A program made the translations under genes and the position numbers. Shown piece by piece: positions 1 through 8,505 of a stretch of 48,680 nt of DNA; position 1 is the first letter of the stretch, and each line of letters begins with the position of its first letter. This DNA comes from Thermoplasmata archaeon (GTDB taxonomy: Archaea > Thermoplasmatota > Thermoplasmata > Lutacidiplasmatales > UBA184). Location: the NCBI GenBank assembly GCA_022750115.1, contig JAKIWI010000011.1:1-48680 (forward strand). The letters are read 5' to 3'. Under the pieces are notes generated by a model. It was not told where the DNA came from, made no database searches, and saw nothing but the letters and a program-made list of their open reading frames with translations.

Positions 1-302
1 TGGGGCTTACTACTGCGACCTGGCCGGCACGTCAGTAAAATGGGGTGCCGCCGGCCCGGAGACGCCGTTTCCGGGCCGGGAATGGTTTAGGAACCCCTCC
101 CAACGGTCCATGCCGGTGCGCCCATCCGCCCGGTCGATGCCGATCTACGAGCCAGTCTGCTCGAACCTCCCGCGGCTCCAAACCCCTGAGTCGTCGTCAG
201 GGGCGCTCGGGCCCGGTACGCGAGCCGTCCGAATGTCCAGCGCAGCTCGCTTGGCGGATCGGTACTGCACGATCGCCGGCCGCGCGAGCCAACGCGTCGC
301 AG
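1..302. other. Leading stretch without a recognisable gene
   Basis: I see no supported gene, RNA or repeat here. Open frames cross it on both strands, but their translations are rich in arginine, serine and proline and look like GC-driven shadows. It lies downstream of the small membrane protein that ends at 303 on the minus strand. Confidence 0.5.
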
Positions 303-758
303 CTACGGAGCGGATGGGACACCCGCACGCAACTCTGGAAACGACCCCACGAGATACTCCGTTTGTTCGAGCGTCAGGAAGATTCCGCGGCCGCGCTTCG
401 GGGCGGCTTTCGAGACATAACTGAGCGCCGACCCAAATCGCCCGGCCCGAGTCAGCCGAAACGTATAGTCCGAGGGCGCCAGCTTCCTTCGTGGGCCCCA
501 CCGGGTCTCGAACACGATGCTGCTAGCCTGGGCCGTGAGGTAGCGCGGGACGAGCAGGTGATAGCCGACCACCCACGCGGCGGTGAGGACAGCGAACATG
601 AGAGCACCCAGAATCAGCGCGAAGGGCCTGGCTCCGCCAGTCGCGAAAAAGAACGTGGCGCCCGCGCCAACGACGTAGAACGCCACGGCGACGAGCGTGA
701 TCGGGGTCCTGACGGTGAAGCCGGGTCTTCCTACCGGCTCGATGGCTTGGCGCGCCAC
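303..758 (-). CDS. Small two-helix membrane protein, unknown function
   Basis: 151 residues from a GTG start. Two hydrophobic helices lie close together (about residues 20-40 and 45-65), followed by a polar tail of about 80 residues with a mix of beta-like and basic stretches (FETRWGPRRKLAPSDYTF). This layout resembles small archaeal membrane proteins with a pleckstrin-like or bPH2-like soluble tail, but I do not recognise a family with certainty. Hydrophobic periodicity and balanced composition make it the only believable gene in this stretch. The start is uncertain because no ATG is available and no clear TATA element precedes the GTG. No neighbour suggests a pathway. Confidence 0.6.
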   Translation of the reverse strand: MARQAIEPVGRPGFTVRTPITLVAVAFYVVGAGATFFFATGGARPFALILGALMFAVLTAAWVVGYHLLVPRYLTAQASSIVFETRWGPRRKLAPSDYTFRLTRAGRFGSALSYVSKAAPKRGRGIFLTLEQTEYLVGSFPELRAGVPSAP

Positions 759-1056
759 GGCTCCCGCGGGCGAGGAGGCGAGGCGGGGGATGAGGGTTCG
801 CCTGCCGGTAGATCGCGCGCTCGGCCGAGGCGTAAGACCCCACCACAGGACGTCGGGTTGGTGTCCTTGCGAACTTCAGCGAATTGCTCGAGGGATGCGT
901 CGCTCGTTTCATCCGGGAAGCTGAACGGGCGACGCGGGCCGAGGGGAGCGGTCACGGACTGACTCGCGGGTGGCGGTTGCTCCGCTTAACGGCGGATGAC
1001 TACACTTCGGCGCGAGGCTTAAGGCGGGCGGCGAGGTACGGGTAACGGCTCAGTAT

Positions 1057-1887
1057 ATGCGCGGCACGGGCGGCACGCTCGTAGTAGCACTCGCCTTGAC
1101 TTGCCTCCTCCTTCTGGCTTCGGTGGCCCTGAGCCTTGGCCGCCAGCAGCGCATGGGCGCAGAGCGGGCGCCTCACGCCAGTACCTCTCGGCCCTCAGTC
1201 TTGCCGCTCGGAAATGTCACGCCCTGCTCGTCCCTCAACTCCAACGGCTCCCTGAACGGAACCTATCTGACGATCTACGACGGAGTGAACAATCTGTCCC
1301 AGAACTGGACCCCCGGCCCCAATGAGTCTAAGCCAGCCAATCAGAGCGAGTACCCCAACGCCCGGACTGGCGAGCAGCAATTGGACGAGGCCTGGACCAC
1401 TATTTGCGAGAGCCTCGCTTATGGCACACTGTATGCCGAGTGGGGGTTCAACAGCACTTTCAGCGGATTCCAATTGGATCCGAACGGATTCTACGACGTG
1501 AACTTTGGGTTCGTCTACCATGCGTCGTGCGATAACTCGTCGCGACTGCCGGGACCGAATCAATCCTCCTGCGAGTACTTCACAACCTGGTACGTCAACG
1601 CGTCGAGCGGTGTGATTGTTGGACCGCAAACGACCCCCGGCTACAACGTGAACACCGGGCCGCCACCCGTACCCGGCGACGATGGCGGTACTCCGCTTGG
1701 CTCACACTCGTCGCGTTCCGGTACTCCGAGCCACTCTACGCGGACCAGCGGCGTGCCATTCCAGGCCTCCCTTCACGCAACGAGCTCCGGTGGGTCAGGG
1801 AACGCTTCGTACATCGCCCTCGGAGTCGCGATTTTTTGCATAGCGGGCCTAATCGGGGCCTTATTGGCGAGGCGCCACATCCCGTAG
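1057..1887 (+). CDS. Secreted, C-terminally anchored glycoprotein-like protein
   Basis: 276 residues from ATG. An N-terminal signal/anchor helix (about residues 8-27) leads an extracellular domain of about 220 residues with many N-x-S/T sequons (NGS, NGT, NLS, NES, NQS, NST, NSS, NAS). A Gly/Ser/Thr-rich stalk follows, then one C-terminal helix (ASYIALGVAIFCIAGLIGAL) with a short basic tail. This is the usual build of an archaeal surface protein held by a single C-terminal helix. Four cysteines in the ectodomain could form disulfides, which fits the thiol-redox genes a few kilobases downstream. I recognise no catalytic domain. A TATA-like cttaagg lies about 37 nt upstream. Confidence 0.75.
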   Translation: MRGTGGTLVVALALTCLLLLASVALSLGRQQRMGAERAPHASTSRPSVLPLGNVTPCSSLNSNGSLNGTYLTIYDGVNNLSQNWTPGPNESKPANQSEYPNARTGEQQLDEAWTTICESLAYGTLYAEWGFNSTFSGFQLDPNGFYDVNFGFVYHASCDNSSRLPGPNQSSCEYFTTWYVNASSGVIVGPQTTPGYNVNTGPPPVPGDDGGTPLGSHSSRSGTPSHSTRTSGVPFQASLHATSSGGSGNASYIALGVAIFCIAGLIGALLARRHIP

Positions 1888-2072
1888 CCCGCCCCCGGCC
1901 GGCGCAGGTCGTGGGGGCTCCGACTTGGGACCCCGGCACGGTCGCGGGCGTTCCAAAGGTCCCGTGGTAGCCGACGTCGTCCTGCATTCCCGAAGCGGCC
2001 CCCCACCATCGGGAGCTGATGCTCGGATGCGGCGGCACGGTGTCAGGGGAGGGGGGAGGGAGGCTCCGCCCG

Positions 2073-2079
2073 ATTTATA
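2073..2079 (+). promoter_or_regulatory. TATA element of the gene at 2104
   Basis: An atttata box in GC-rich surroundings, centred 28 nt before the GTG at 2104. That spacing places the transcription start at or next to the start codon, so the mRNA is probably leaderless. Confidence 0.6.
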
Positions 2080-2103
2080 GTCCGGGACGAACTCCCAGGA
2101 CCA

Positions 2104-2415
2104 GTGGAAAGGACCTTCTGGTCGATCTACCTGCGGGTGGTATTCCCCGGAGTACTCCTCGTCTTCCTAGTTCTCACGCTGTCCGCCGGGAGCAACTGGC
2201 CCTGGTTCGTCTTGGGAGAGGCGGTCGTTCTCGTTCTGATGCTCGGGGTCGTCGCCTATCACTTCGGAATCGATTCAATCTTCGAGTCGCGCAGGGAGTT
2301 GCTTGAAGATGCCGAGGGCTCGGAAGAATCGGCCGGCGACCTTGTCCGAGATTTGAATCGTGATGCGGCCCAAGCGGAGGATCTGAGCTTTGGGGCCCCC
2401 GGCTTGCGCCGCTAG
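2104..2415 (+). CDS. Small two-helix membrane protein, unknown
   Basis: 103 residues from a GTG start set by the TATA box 28 nt upstream. Two transmembrane helices (about residues 9-27 and 34-54) precede a strongly acidic, probably helical cytoplasmic tail (ESRRELLEDAEGSEESAGDL) that ends in a basic RR. The tail could bind a partner protein, but I recognise no family. It stands alone between a secreted protein and a long non-coding stretch, so context gives no role. The TATA box and clean helix pattern support it as a real gene. Confidence 0.65.
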   Translation: MERTFWSIYLRVVFPGVLLVFLVLTLSAGSNWPWFVLGEAVVLVLMLGVVAYHFGIDSIFESRRELLEDAEGSEESAGDLVRDLNRDAAQAEDLSFGAPGLRR

Positions 2416-2982
2416 GCCGGACCGGACTCGATCTTCCGACTCCCACGAAACTTCGGAAGTGTCACCGCGACCGTCCTTTCTCCGCCGACCCGGTTCTCCC
2501 GTGTCGAATCCTGGGACCAAGGCCCGAGGGCCCCTGGGAAACTAGGTTGGGCTACGCTGTCGGCGGGGGAGGATGCATGTGACCGGAGCCGGCCATCTGC
2601 GACGCTCGGGGTGGCCCGACCGGCTCGGATACATTCGTTCCGTGCGATTTTCTCGTCGGAGAGTTGAAGTCGGGCTCACTACCGCGACCCGGCCCGGCGG
2701 GTGTCTCCTCCGGCCGGTGACACCCAAAATCGGCCCCTCGGCCCCGGATGTTCCGCCCGGCGCGTCCCACGACGGTGGAACGCCAAGAATGCCCATCGAG
2801 GCTTAAGTACTACTTTCCAATAGCCAATCGAACGAGTCCCCGATGGCCGAGTGCAGGAATCGAACTGGACGAGAGCGTCAGCGCTCTTCGATCCAGGATT
2901 CGCAGCCTGCGACGCACGCTTGCTGGGGCCTGGTGCCGTAAGGTTCGAAGGAAGCGCTGGAGCGAAACGGAGTAGGAAACAA
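2416..2982. other. Long intergenic leader region
   Basis: There is no supported protein gene in these 567 nt. A TATA-like ttaagtacta near 2803-2813 could start a transcript around 2837-2840, giving the secreted protein at 2983 an unusually long leader of about 145 nt. The strongest signal is the extended hairpin at 2851-2917, listed separately. Confidence 0.5.
2851..2917 (+). other. Extended imperfect hairpin in the leader of the 2983 gene
   Basis: The apex is GAGAGCG closed on CGCTCTT by a TCAG tetraloop at 2878-2881. Below it CTGGA (2865-2869) pairs with TCCAG (2892-2896), then GAATC (2857-2861) with GATTC (2897-2901), then GTGC/CAG with CTG/GCAC nearer the base. A 3-nt bulge (GAA, 2862-2864) on one side and a 3-nt bulge (CGA, 2889-2891) on the other flank a 5-bp helix, which resembles a bulge-helix-bulge. 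It could be a structured leader, a small RNA or a processing site. I could not fold it as a tRNA. Confidence 0.45.
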
Positions 2983-4995
2983 ATGAAGAAGAGTGGAATC
3001 GCAGTGGCCTTCGTTCTGGTGGTCCTCGCCCTCGCCGTGCTGGCGGTACCGGCCCACGCGCCGCGGCCGACCGCTTCCCTGGCATTCTCCTCGACCGGTG
3101 TTGCTGGATCCGCGCCTGGGACCCTCCGCACCGCGGTGGCGCCCGCCACACCGACCCCGCAGACCACGTTCCCGCGCACCGTCCTGATTGAAACCTTCAC
3201 GGGGGTATGGTGCCCGCACTGCCCCGCGGAGACGCAGTCCCTCTACCAGTTCGACCTGAACACGAGCCACTCGGTCCTCAACATCGCGGAACTCCACGTC
3301 TGCGGACAGGCGCCTCCCGCGGCCTGCCTGGACAACTACGTCCCGCCCGACCAGACCAGTTACACCCGCGGGACGTTCTACAGCGTGTGCGGATACCCCG
3401 ACGTGTTCTTCGATGGCCAGCACGATGTGTGCGGGGCTTCCAACTCGGAGTCCCAGATGGGCGGAGAGTACGCGCAGCACATCGCGAACGCCTCGGCGTA
3501 CGCCGGCAATGTCTCCATCGCCGACGTCGCCTCGGTTTCGCTCGGCAATGTCAGTGACTTCGTGAACGTCACCTCCGGCGTCACCGGCACCTACAATGCG
3601 GTCACCTACCTCCTCGAGTACATCGGCAAGCTGAACGTCAACAACGGCGGCGGGCCCCACGACATCGGCAACGTCGTTCGCGAGACGCTCTACAACCACC
3701 CCCTCAACCTGACGGCCGGTGAGAAGACCTCGTTCCACGCGATCGGACCGGTCAACTCGAGCTGGAACACCCAGAACCTGAGCGTCGCGACGCTGGTTCA
3801 AGCCAACGCGACGCACATCGTTCAGAACGCGAACATGAGCGCCGTCTCGAACATGGTCACGACGGTGACTTCCAACGCATCAATCGTCGTATCTGGGAAC
3901 ACGGCGACCATCACCGTCCACGCCATCAACGGGAGCTCGGGCCTCGCGATTCCGGGCGCCACGGTGACGGTCTCACCGAGCCTCGGTTCCGTCAACCCCA
4001 CCAGTGGCGTGACGGGAAGCGGAGGAACCTTCACCACGACGTTCACCGCGTCCAACGTCTCTGCCCCCCAGCCCGTCCTGATCTCTGCGCAAGTCCAGGC
4101 GTCGGGATTCGTCGACGGCACGGGGGCCGTGTCGATCGTCGTGAATCCCCTGGTGCTCTCGCCCGCCCCCACGGGACTGACGGTGATGCCCGGTAACGGA
4201 GAGGTCACTCTCAACTGGACGACCCCCGCGGCCGGCGGCTTCGGAGACACGTACTACGTGTACCGCTCGACGTCGGCGAGTGGCGGCTACGGGCCGATCG
4301 GAACTTCCACGACGAACCAGTACGTCGACTCGAGCGTACTGACGGGCCAGAGCTACTGGTACACGGTGAGCGCGCAGAACACGAGCGGGTTCTCGGGAAA
4401 CACCACTGCGACCGGCGCGACCGGAGTCACCACCGTGCCCCAGGGGCTGCCGTCGACCATCGCTTGGTGGTTCTCGATCGATTCCCAGAACTTTACGTCC
4501 ACTGGAGCGAGTTCGCTGCCGCTCTTCCTGCCCACGGGGAACTTCACCTACCAGTTCGCGCCGCGGTCGTACGCCTACGTCGGTGAGCCGGTGACCGCGA
4601 TGCTGCACGTCGCGGGCACCCCGATCACACTGACCGCCGCGTTCGTCCCACGCTACGCGAGCCTCGAAGGGACCGTCAGTCCCGCCAACGCCGCCGTCAC
4701 CCTGAACGGGACGGTCGTCAACCTGACCGGCGGCGCGTTCGTCGAAGCGCTCGCGGCCGGCTCGTACGTGATCGACGTCACCGCGCCCGGATACCAGTCG
4801 AACTCGACGACCGTCGTCTTGACCCCGGGCAACCTCACAACGGACAACGTGGCCCTCCAGCACGTCGGTGGGGGAGCGTCGAGTTCGGGCACCGGACTCG
4901 GCACCACCGAGGTCGTCCTGATCGTCGGCGTCGCGATCGGCCTGGTCGCTCTCCTCGTCGCGGTCATGCTGATCCCCAAGAAGGGCGCCAGGTAG
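2983..4995 (+). CDS. Secreted multidomain protein with thioredoxin-like CPHC domain
   Basis: 670 residues from ATG 2983, which is chosen because MKKSG begins a clear signal peptide (residues 1-26); the frame stays open further upstream but only through the leader hairpin. Domain order: a thioredoxin-fold domain with the redox motif WCPHC (cysteines 77 and 80) to about 290; an invasin-like Ig domain (about 300-395); a fibronectin type III domain (about 398-490); a PEGA-like domain near 580-630; and a C-terminal helix ending in KKGAR. There are many N-x-S/T sequons. It probably works outside the membrane as an anchored thiol oxidoreductase or an adhesive protein with a redox head, similar to Omp28-type thioredoxin-like proteins. 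The CcdA-type protein at 6103 could supply electrons. Confidence 0.8.
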   Translation: MKKSGIAVAFVLVVLALAVLAVPAHAPRPTASLAFSSTGVAGSAPGTLRTAVAPATPTPQTTFPRTVLIETFTGVWCPHCPAETQSLYQFDLNTSHSVLNIAELHVCGQAPPAACLDNYVPPDQTSYTRGTFYSVCGYPDVFFDGQHDVCGASNSESQMGGEYAQHIANASAYAGNVSIADVASVSLGNVSDFVNVTSGVTGTYNAVTYLLEYIGKLNVNNGGGPHDIGNVVRETLYNHPLNLTAGEKTSFHAIGPVNSSWNTQNLSVATLVQANATHIVQNANMSAVSNMVTTVTSNASIVVSGNTATITVHAINGSSGLAIPGATVTVSPSLGSVNPTSGVTGSGGTFTTTFTASNVSAPQPVLISAQVQASGFVDGTGAVSIVVNPLVLSPAPTGLTVMPGNGEVTLNWTTPAAGGFGDTYYVYRSTSASGGYGPIGTSTTNQYVDSSVLTGQSYWYTVSAQNTSGFSGNTTATGATGVTTVPQGLPSTIAWWFSIDSQNFTSTGASSLPLFLPTGNFTYQFAPRSYAYVGEPVTAMLHVAGTPITLTAAFVPRYASLEGTVSPANAAVTLNGTVVNLTGGAFVEALAAGSYVIDVTAPGYQSNSTTVVLTPGNLTTDNVALQHVGGGASSSGTGLGTTEVVLIVGVAIGLVALLVAVMLIPKKGAR

Positions 4996-5005
4996 GCCGA
5001 GATCC

Positions 5006-5989
5006 GTGCGGGTCCCATCCGAACGACCGTACGCGCCGCGTCCCGACCCTGTCCCGGGCCGTCGCTCGGTGGGAGGGTCCGCGCGGATCGCGCGCTGGGC
5101 GATCGTTCCCCTCCTCGCGCTGCTGGTCCTCGGATCCGTGGTCGCAGCTCCGGCCCCGAAGATCGCGTCGGGACCGGTCCTCGCGATCACCCAGTCGACT
5201 CGCGTCTCCGAGCAACAGGCGTTCACGGTCTCGGTCCAGGTCGCGGACCCCGCGAACGTCACCGACGCCTACTTCCTGTTCTGCCAGCTCACGAGTTCGG
5301 TCTGCTACCTGCCCGTCACGATGACCCTTCACGGGACGAACTGGTTCGTCGGCACCACGAAGCCGATGTCGAGCTACCATGGGATGGCGCCGGGCGTCGT
5401 GGCCGGCTACAACATCTCGCTCGACTACCGCGACGGGGTCAATTTGACCTACCCTAGCCTCCCGAACACGTTCGGGAACCTGACCGTGGCGACGACGGTC
5501 GTCAACGAATACATGTACGAGATGTCGGTCGCCCCTCTCGTCTTCGGGCTCAGCGGAGTCGTTCATGACTCGAGCACCGGGGCGGCGGTCGCCGGCGCCA
5601 CCGTCACTCTCGCCAACTCCTCCGGGGCCACCAACTCGACGACCAGCGGCTCCACCGGCGCCTACTCGTTCGGCTCCCTCCCGAACGGGACCTACCAGCT
5701 CTCCGTCTCGGAGCACGGCTACGAGACGAGCAGCCAGAGCGTCACCATCGCCGGGCTGACGGCGACGGCGAACGTCCCCCTCACGAACACGACGAGCAAA
5801 CCCCACCCCGCCTCCACGAGCTGGTGGTCCTCCCTCGGGCCGTCCGGACAGCTCAGTCTCGAGATCGTCCCGGTCGTGGTCGTGCTCGTGGCCGCGATCG
5901 TGGTCGTCTCCTGGGCCGGGCGGCGCGCCAACGTGCCCCGCCCGAAGGCCGATGATCCCACCGAGTCCTCGCCTCCGGGGCCCGCGTAG
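5006..5989 (+). CDS. Secreted protein with carboxypeptidase-regulatory-like domain
   Basis: 327 residues from a GTG only 10 nt after the preceding stop, so it is probably co-transcribed with the CPHC protein. After a basic N-terminus there is a signal/anchor helix (about 28-48). An extracellular domain of about 130 residues with several sequons follows. Then comes a CarboxypepD_reg-like beta-sandwich (about 185-262: SGVVHDSSTGAAVAGATVTL, and YSFGSLPNGTYQLSV). One helix (about 284-305) and a polar tail end the protein. Such domains act as binding or spacer modules on the cell surface. There is no catalytic signature. Confidence 0.75.
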   Translation: MRVPSERPYAPRPDPVPGRRSVGGSARIARWAIVPLLALLVLGSVVAAPAPKIASGPVLAITQSTRVSEQQAFTVSVQVADPANVTDAYFLFCQLTSSVCYLPVTMTLHGTNWFVGTTKPMSSYHGMAPGVVAGYNISLDYRDGVNLTYPSLPNTFGNLTVATTVVNEYMYEMSVAPLVFGLSGVVHDSSTGAAVAGATVTLANSSGATNSTTSGSTGAYSFGSLPNGTYQLSVSEHGYETSSQSVTIAGLTATANVPLTNTTSKPHPASTSWWSSLGPSGQLSLEIVPVVVVLVAAIVVVSWAGRRANVPRPKADDPTESSPPGPA

Positions 5990-6102
5990 GGGGCCGGTTC
6001 CGAGGATGACGGAGCGTCCCTCCGGTCGGACGTCCTCCGAGCGACCCCCCGTCGTCCTTTTCGCCCTCTTGCGGCATCGTTAGTTCGGTTCGGGTCGGGG
6101 AC

Positions 6103-7428
6103 ATGCGGATCCAGACGCTGCTGATTCCCCTCCTCGTCGTCCTCACGCTCGTGGCGGCCGCCCTCGCCCTCGCGCCCACGCACGCGAGCGCTCACGCCGA
6201 CCTGACGACCGCGTCGGTCGCGCCGGCCTTCACGCTGACCGACATCTACGGCCACCCGTTCAACCTCTCGAGCGCCACGAGCACCGACGTCGTGGTGATC
6301 GAGTTCACGGCGCTGTCGTGCAGCGAGTGCCAGGTCGTGGAGAAGAGCCTCGCTTCGCTCTACGCGAACTACAACCAGAGCGGGACGACCAGCGTTCGGA
6401 TCGTCTCCGTCTACATCGAGCCGTCGTTCGGCGACACGATCCCCGCGCTGCAGGCCTACCATACAAAGAACGCCATCACGTGGACGATGGCGCAGGACAC
6501 CCCAAGCCTCGCCGTCTCGACGTCCTACGGCGTGAACGCGATCCCCGACGTGGTCGTGGTCGACAAGCACCAGCAGGTCGTCTACGACGTGTCCGGAGTG
6601 CAAGACAGCGGCAAGCTGCAGTCCACGATCTCGTCGGCGAATGCCGGCACCGCGAAGGCGATCACGCTCGTGACGGTGAGCGTGTTCGCGCTCGCCGCCG
6701 TTGCCGGCGTGACGACGTTCTTCTCGCCGTGCGCGTTTCCGATGTTCCCGGGGTACATGAGTCTCTTCCTGGGGTTGAACGCGAGCGGCGCTCCGTCCCA
6801 GCCGTCGGGCGCCGCGACGTACAAGGGGACGGCCCGTCGCGCGCTGTTCGCGGGCTCGGTCACGGCGGCCGGCATGATCGTCGTGTTCCTGATCATCGGC
6901 GTGGCGCTGATCTACGCCGCGAGTCTCATCGGGGGCTACATCCCCTACCTGCTGATCGTCGTCGGCGTGATTCTGGTCGGACTCGGCGTGCTCCTGCTGA
7001 CCAATCTGCAATACTGGAAAATCGTCACGCCGCTGCAACGACTGTGGGCCCGGGCCCGCGGGCAGAAGCCCGCCGGCGCGGAGGTTCCGGCCGTGGGCGC
7101 TTCCGGGAAGGGCTTCTACGTCAAACTGTTCAGCTACGGGACGGGCTACGCCGCGGCCGCGGCGGGGTGCGTGGCGCCGGTCATCTTCTCGGCCATCATC
7201 GCCGGACTCGCCCTCGGGCTGCTCGGGGGCCTGATCAGCATCCTGATCTACAGCCTGACCGCCGCGCTCCTGATGATCGTCGTCACGGTCATGCTCGCGG
7301 TCGCCGGCAAGAAGTACGTGAACCAGCTGAAGGCGTTCACGCCGGTGATCAAGAAGATCAGCGCCGGCGTGCTGATCCTGGTCGGGTTCTACCTGATCTA
7401 CTTCTTCTACACGGCGTGGGGATTCTGA
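6103..7428 (+). CDS. TlpA-like thioredoxin fused to CcdA/DsbD membrane domain
   Basis: 441 residues. A signal helix (about 4-24) leads a TlpA/AhpC-type thioredoxin domain (about 35-180) with a CSEC redox pair at 73-76 and a cis-Pro region AIPDV near 147. A CcdA domain follows (about 187-441, six predicted helices) with the two family cysteines in FFSPCAFP (C210) and GCVAP (C356). CcdA/DsbD proteins pass electrons from cytoplasmic thioredoxin across the membrane. Here the outer acceptor is fused on the N-terminal side, so one chain could carry reducing power to extracellular disulfides. The neighbouring secreted CPHC protein is a plausible client. The gene lies 113 nt after the preceding one on the same strand. 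Confidence 0.9.
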   Translation: MRIQTLLIPLLVVLTLVAAALALAPTHASAHADLTTASVAPAFTLTDIYGHPFNLSSATSTDVVVIEFTALSCSECQVVEKSLASLYANYNQSGTTSVRIVSVYIEPSFGDTIPALQAYHTKNAITWTMAQDTPSLAVSTSYGVNAIPDVVVVDKHQQVVYDVSGVQDSGKLQSTISSANAGTAKAITLVTVSVFALAAVAGVTTFFSPCAFPMFPGYMSLFLGLNASGAPSQPSGAATYKGTARRALFAGSVTAAGMIVVFLIIGVALIYAASLIGGYIPYLLIVVGVILVGLGVLLLTNLQYWKIVTPLQRLWARARGQKPAGAEVPAVGASGKGFYVKLFSYGTGYAAAAAGCVAPVIFSAIIAGLALGLLGGLISILIYSLTAALLMIVVTVMLAVAGKKYVNQLKAFTPVIKKISAGVLILVGFYLIYFFYTAWGF

Positions 7429-7518
7429 GCCGACCGACCCGCCGAGCACGCGGCCCGGCCTGGTGTCCCCGACTGAATTCTCGAACCGGATCGCCCAGTT
7501 CAACGCGAACCGCCGACC

Positions 7519-8412
7519 TCACGCCGCGGCACGCGCTCCCCTCGCATTGAGGTAGATCGCGAACACGACCGCCGCGACCCCTAGGAACTGCAGGGGGAGC
7601 AGCCGCTCGCCGAGCACCACGGCGGAAGCGGCCAAGGCGACGAGGGGGACGAGGAACGTGTACCCGCTCAAGTTGACGGCCGAGCGCACGGCGAGGAGCC
7701 GGAACCAGATCGTGTACGCCAGCGCGGTCCCGACGGCGCCAAGCCAGAGGAGCACGAGCCAGGCGAAGGCGGTGGGGGGGAGCGCCGGTGCCCCCCCGAC
7801 CACGAGGCCGGAAGCCGCGAGAACGAAGGTCCCCCCGACGAGCTGCCAGCCGTTCGCGCTGGCGGGGGCGCGGGTCCCGAACCGTCGTTTGAACAGCACC
7901 GTCCCCAACGCCCAGGCGATCGCCGCGAGCAGGAGCTCCACGACCGCGATCGGCGCGAGACCAGGACCGCCCGAATTCCACGGGACGGAGATCAGGACGA
8001 CGCCGACGAATCCGGTGGCGACCGCGGTCAGCTGGACCCGGGTCGGGTGCTCGCCGAGGAACGGGCTCGCGAGGAGCGTGACCCACAGCGGAAACGTGTA
8101 GATGATCACGGCGGTCTCCCCGGGGGAGACGGCCGAAGCGGCGACGAACCAGAGGCCGAAGAACACCGCCGTGTTCGGGATCCCGATCAGGAGGGCGTCG
8201 CGACGCTCCCGACGCGAGAGGCCCTCGGTGCCCGAACTGAGAGCGAGCCAGGTCAGGAGGACAACGGCCCCGATGCCGGCTCGAATCGCCGCGAGCCACA
8301 GTGGCGGCTCGAAGCCAAGGCCGATCCGTACGAAGACGTAGTTGAACCCCCACGCGACGATGACCACTCCCAAGGGGAGCATCGACGCCGGCGCGTCGGT
8401 GGAGTCGGACAT
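7519..8412 (-). CDS. EamA/DMT-family transporter
   Basis: 297 residues with about ten hydrophobic helices in two similar halves, the usual size and layout of EamA (drug/metabolite transporter) exporters. Family-like stretches are VAWGFNYVFVRIGLG in helix 1 and VLLWLGAVGTALAYTIWFRLL in the second half. The substrate cannot be read from sequence; relatives export amino acids, purines or other metabolites. The gene ends convergently 90 nt from the CcdA fusion and is divergent from pyrB, with only about 90 nt between the two starts. Confidence 0.85.
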   Translation of the reverse strand: MSDSTDAPASMLPLGVVIVAWGFNYVFVRIGLGFEPPLWLAAIRAGIGAVVLLTWLALSSGTEGLSRRERRDALLIGIPNTAVFFGLWFVAASAVSPGETAVIIYTFPLWVTLLASPFLGEHPTRVQLTAVATGFVGVVLISVPWNSGGPGLAPIAVVELLLAAIAWALGTVLFKRRFGTRAPASANGWQLVGGTFVLAASGLVVGGAPALPPTAFAWLVLLWLGAVGTALAYTIWFRLLAVRSAVNLSGYTFLVPLVALAASAVVLGERLLPLQFLGVAAVVFAIYLNARGARAAA

Positions 8413-8473
8413 CCGGTGGCGCGCTCGCCGCAGTCCCGCTTGGCGGTTTCGCAGGGAATCCCTCCGGCCAAAC

Positions 8474-8480
8474 GATTATC
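8474..8480 (+). promoter_or_regulatory. TATA-like element of pyrB
   Basis: A gattatc element centred about 29 nt before the pyrB ATG, consistent with a leaderless or nearly leaderless transcript of pyrB-pyrI. Confidence 0.4.
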
Positions 8481-8505
8481 TTGGCCGCCCGGCTGAGCCC
8501 GCCGG

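Noticed and set aside
2830-2960. tRNA-like patches (tggccgagtgc, aatcgaac, ggttcgaa)
   Set aside because: Neither strand gives a matching acceptor, D arm and T stem, even when the bulge-helix-bulge-like segment is removed; the T-stem positions do not pair and U33 is missing.
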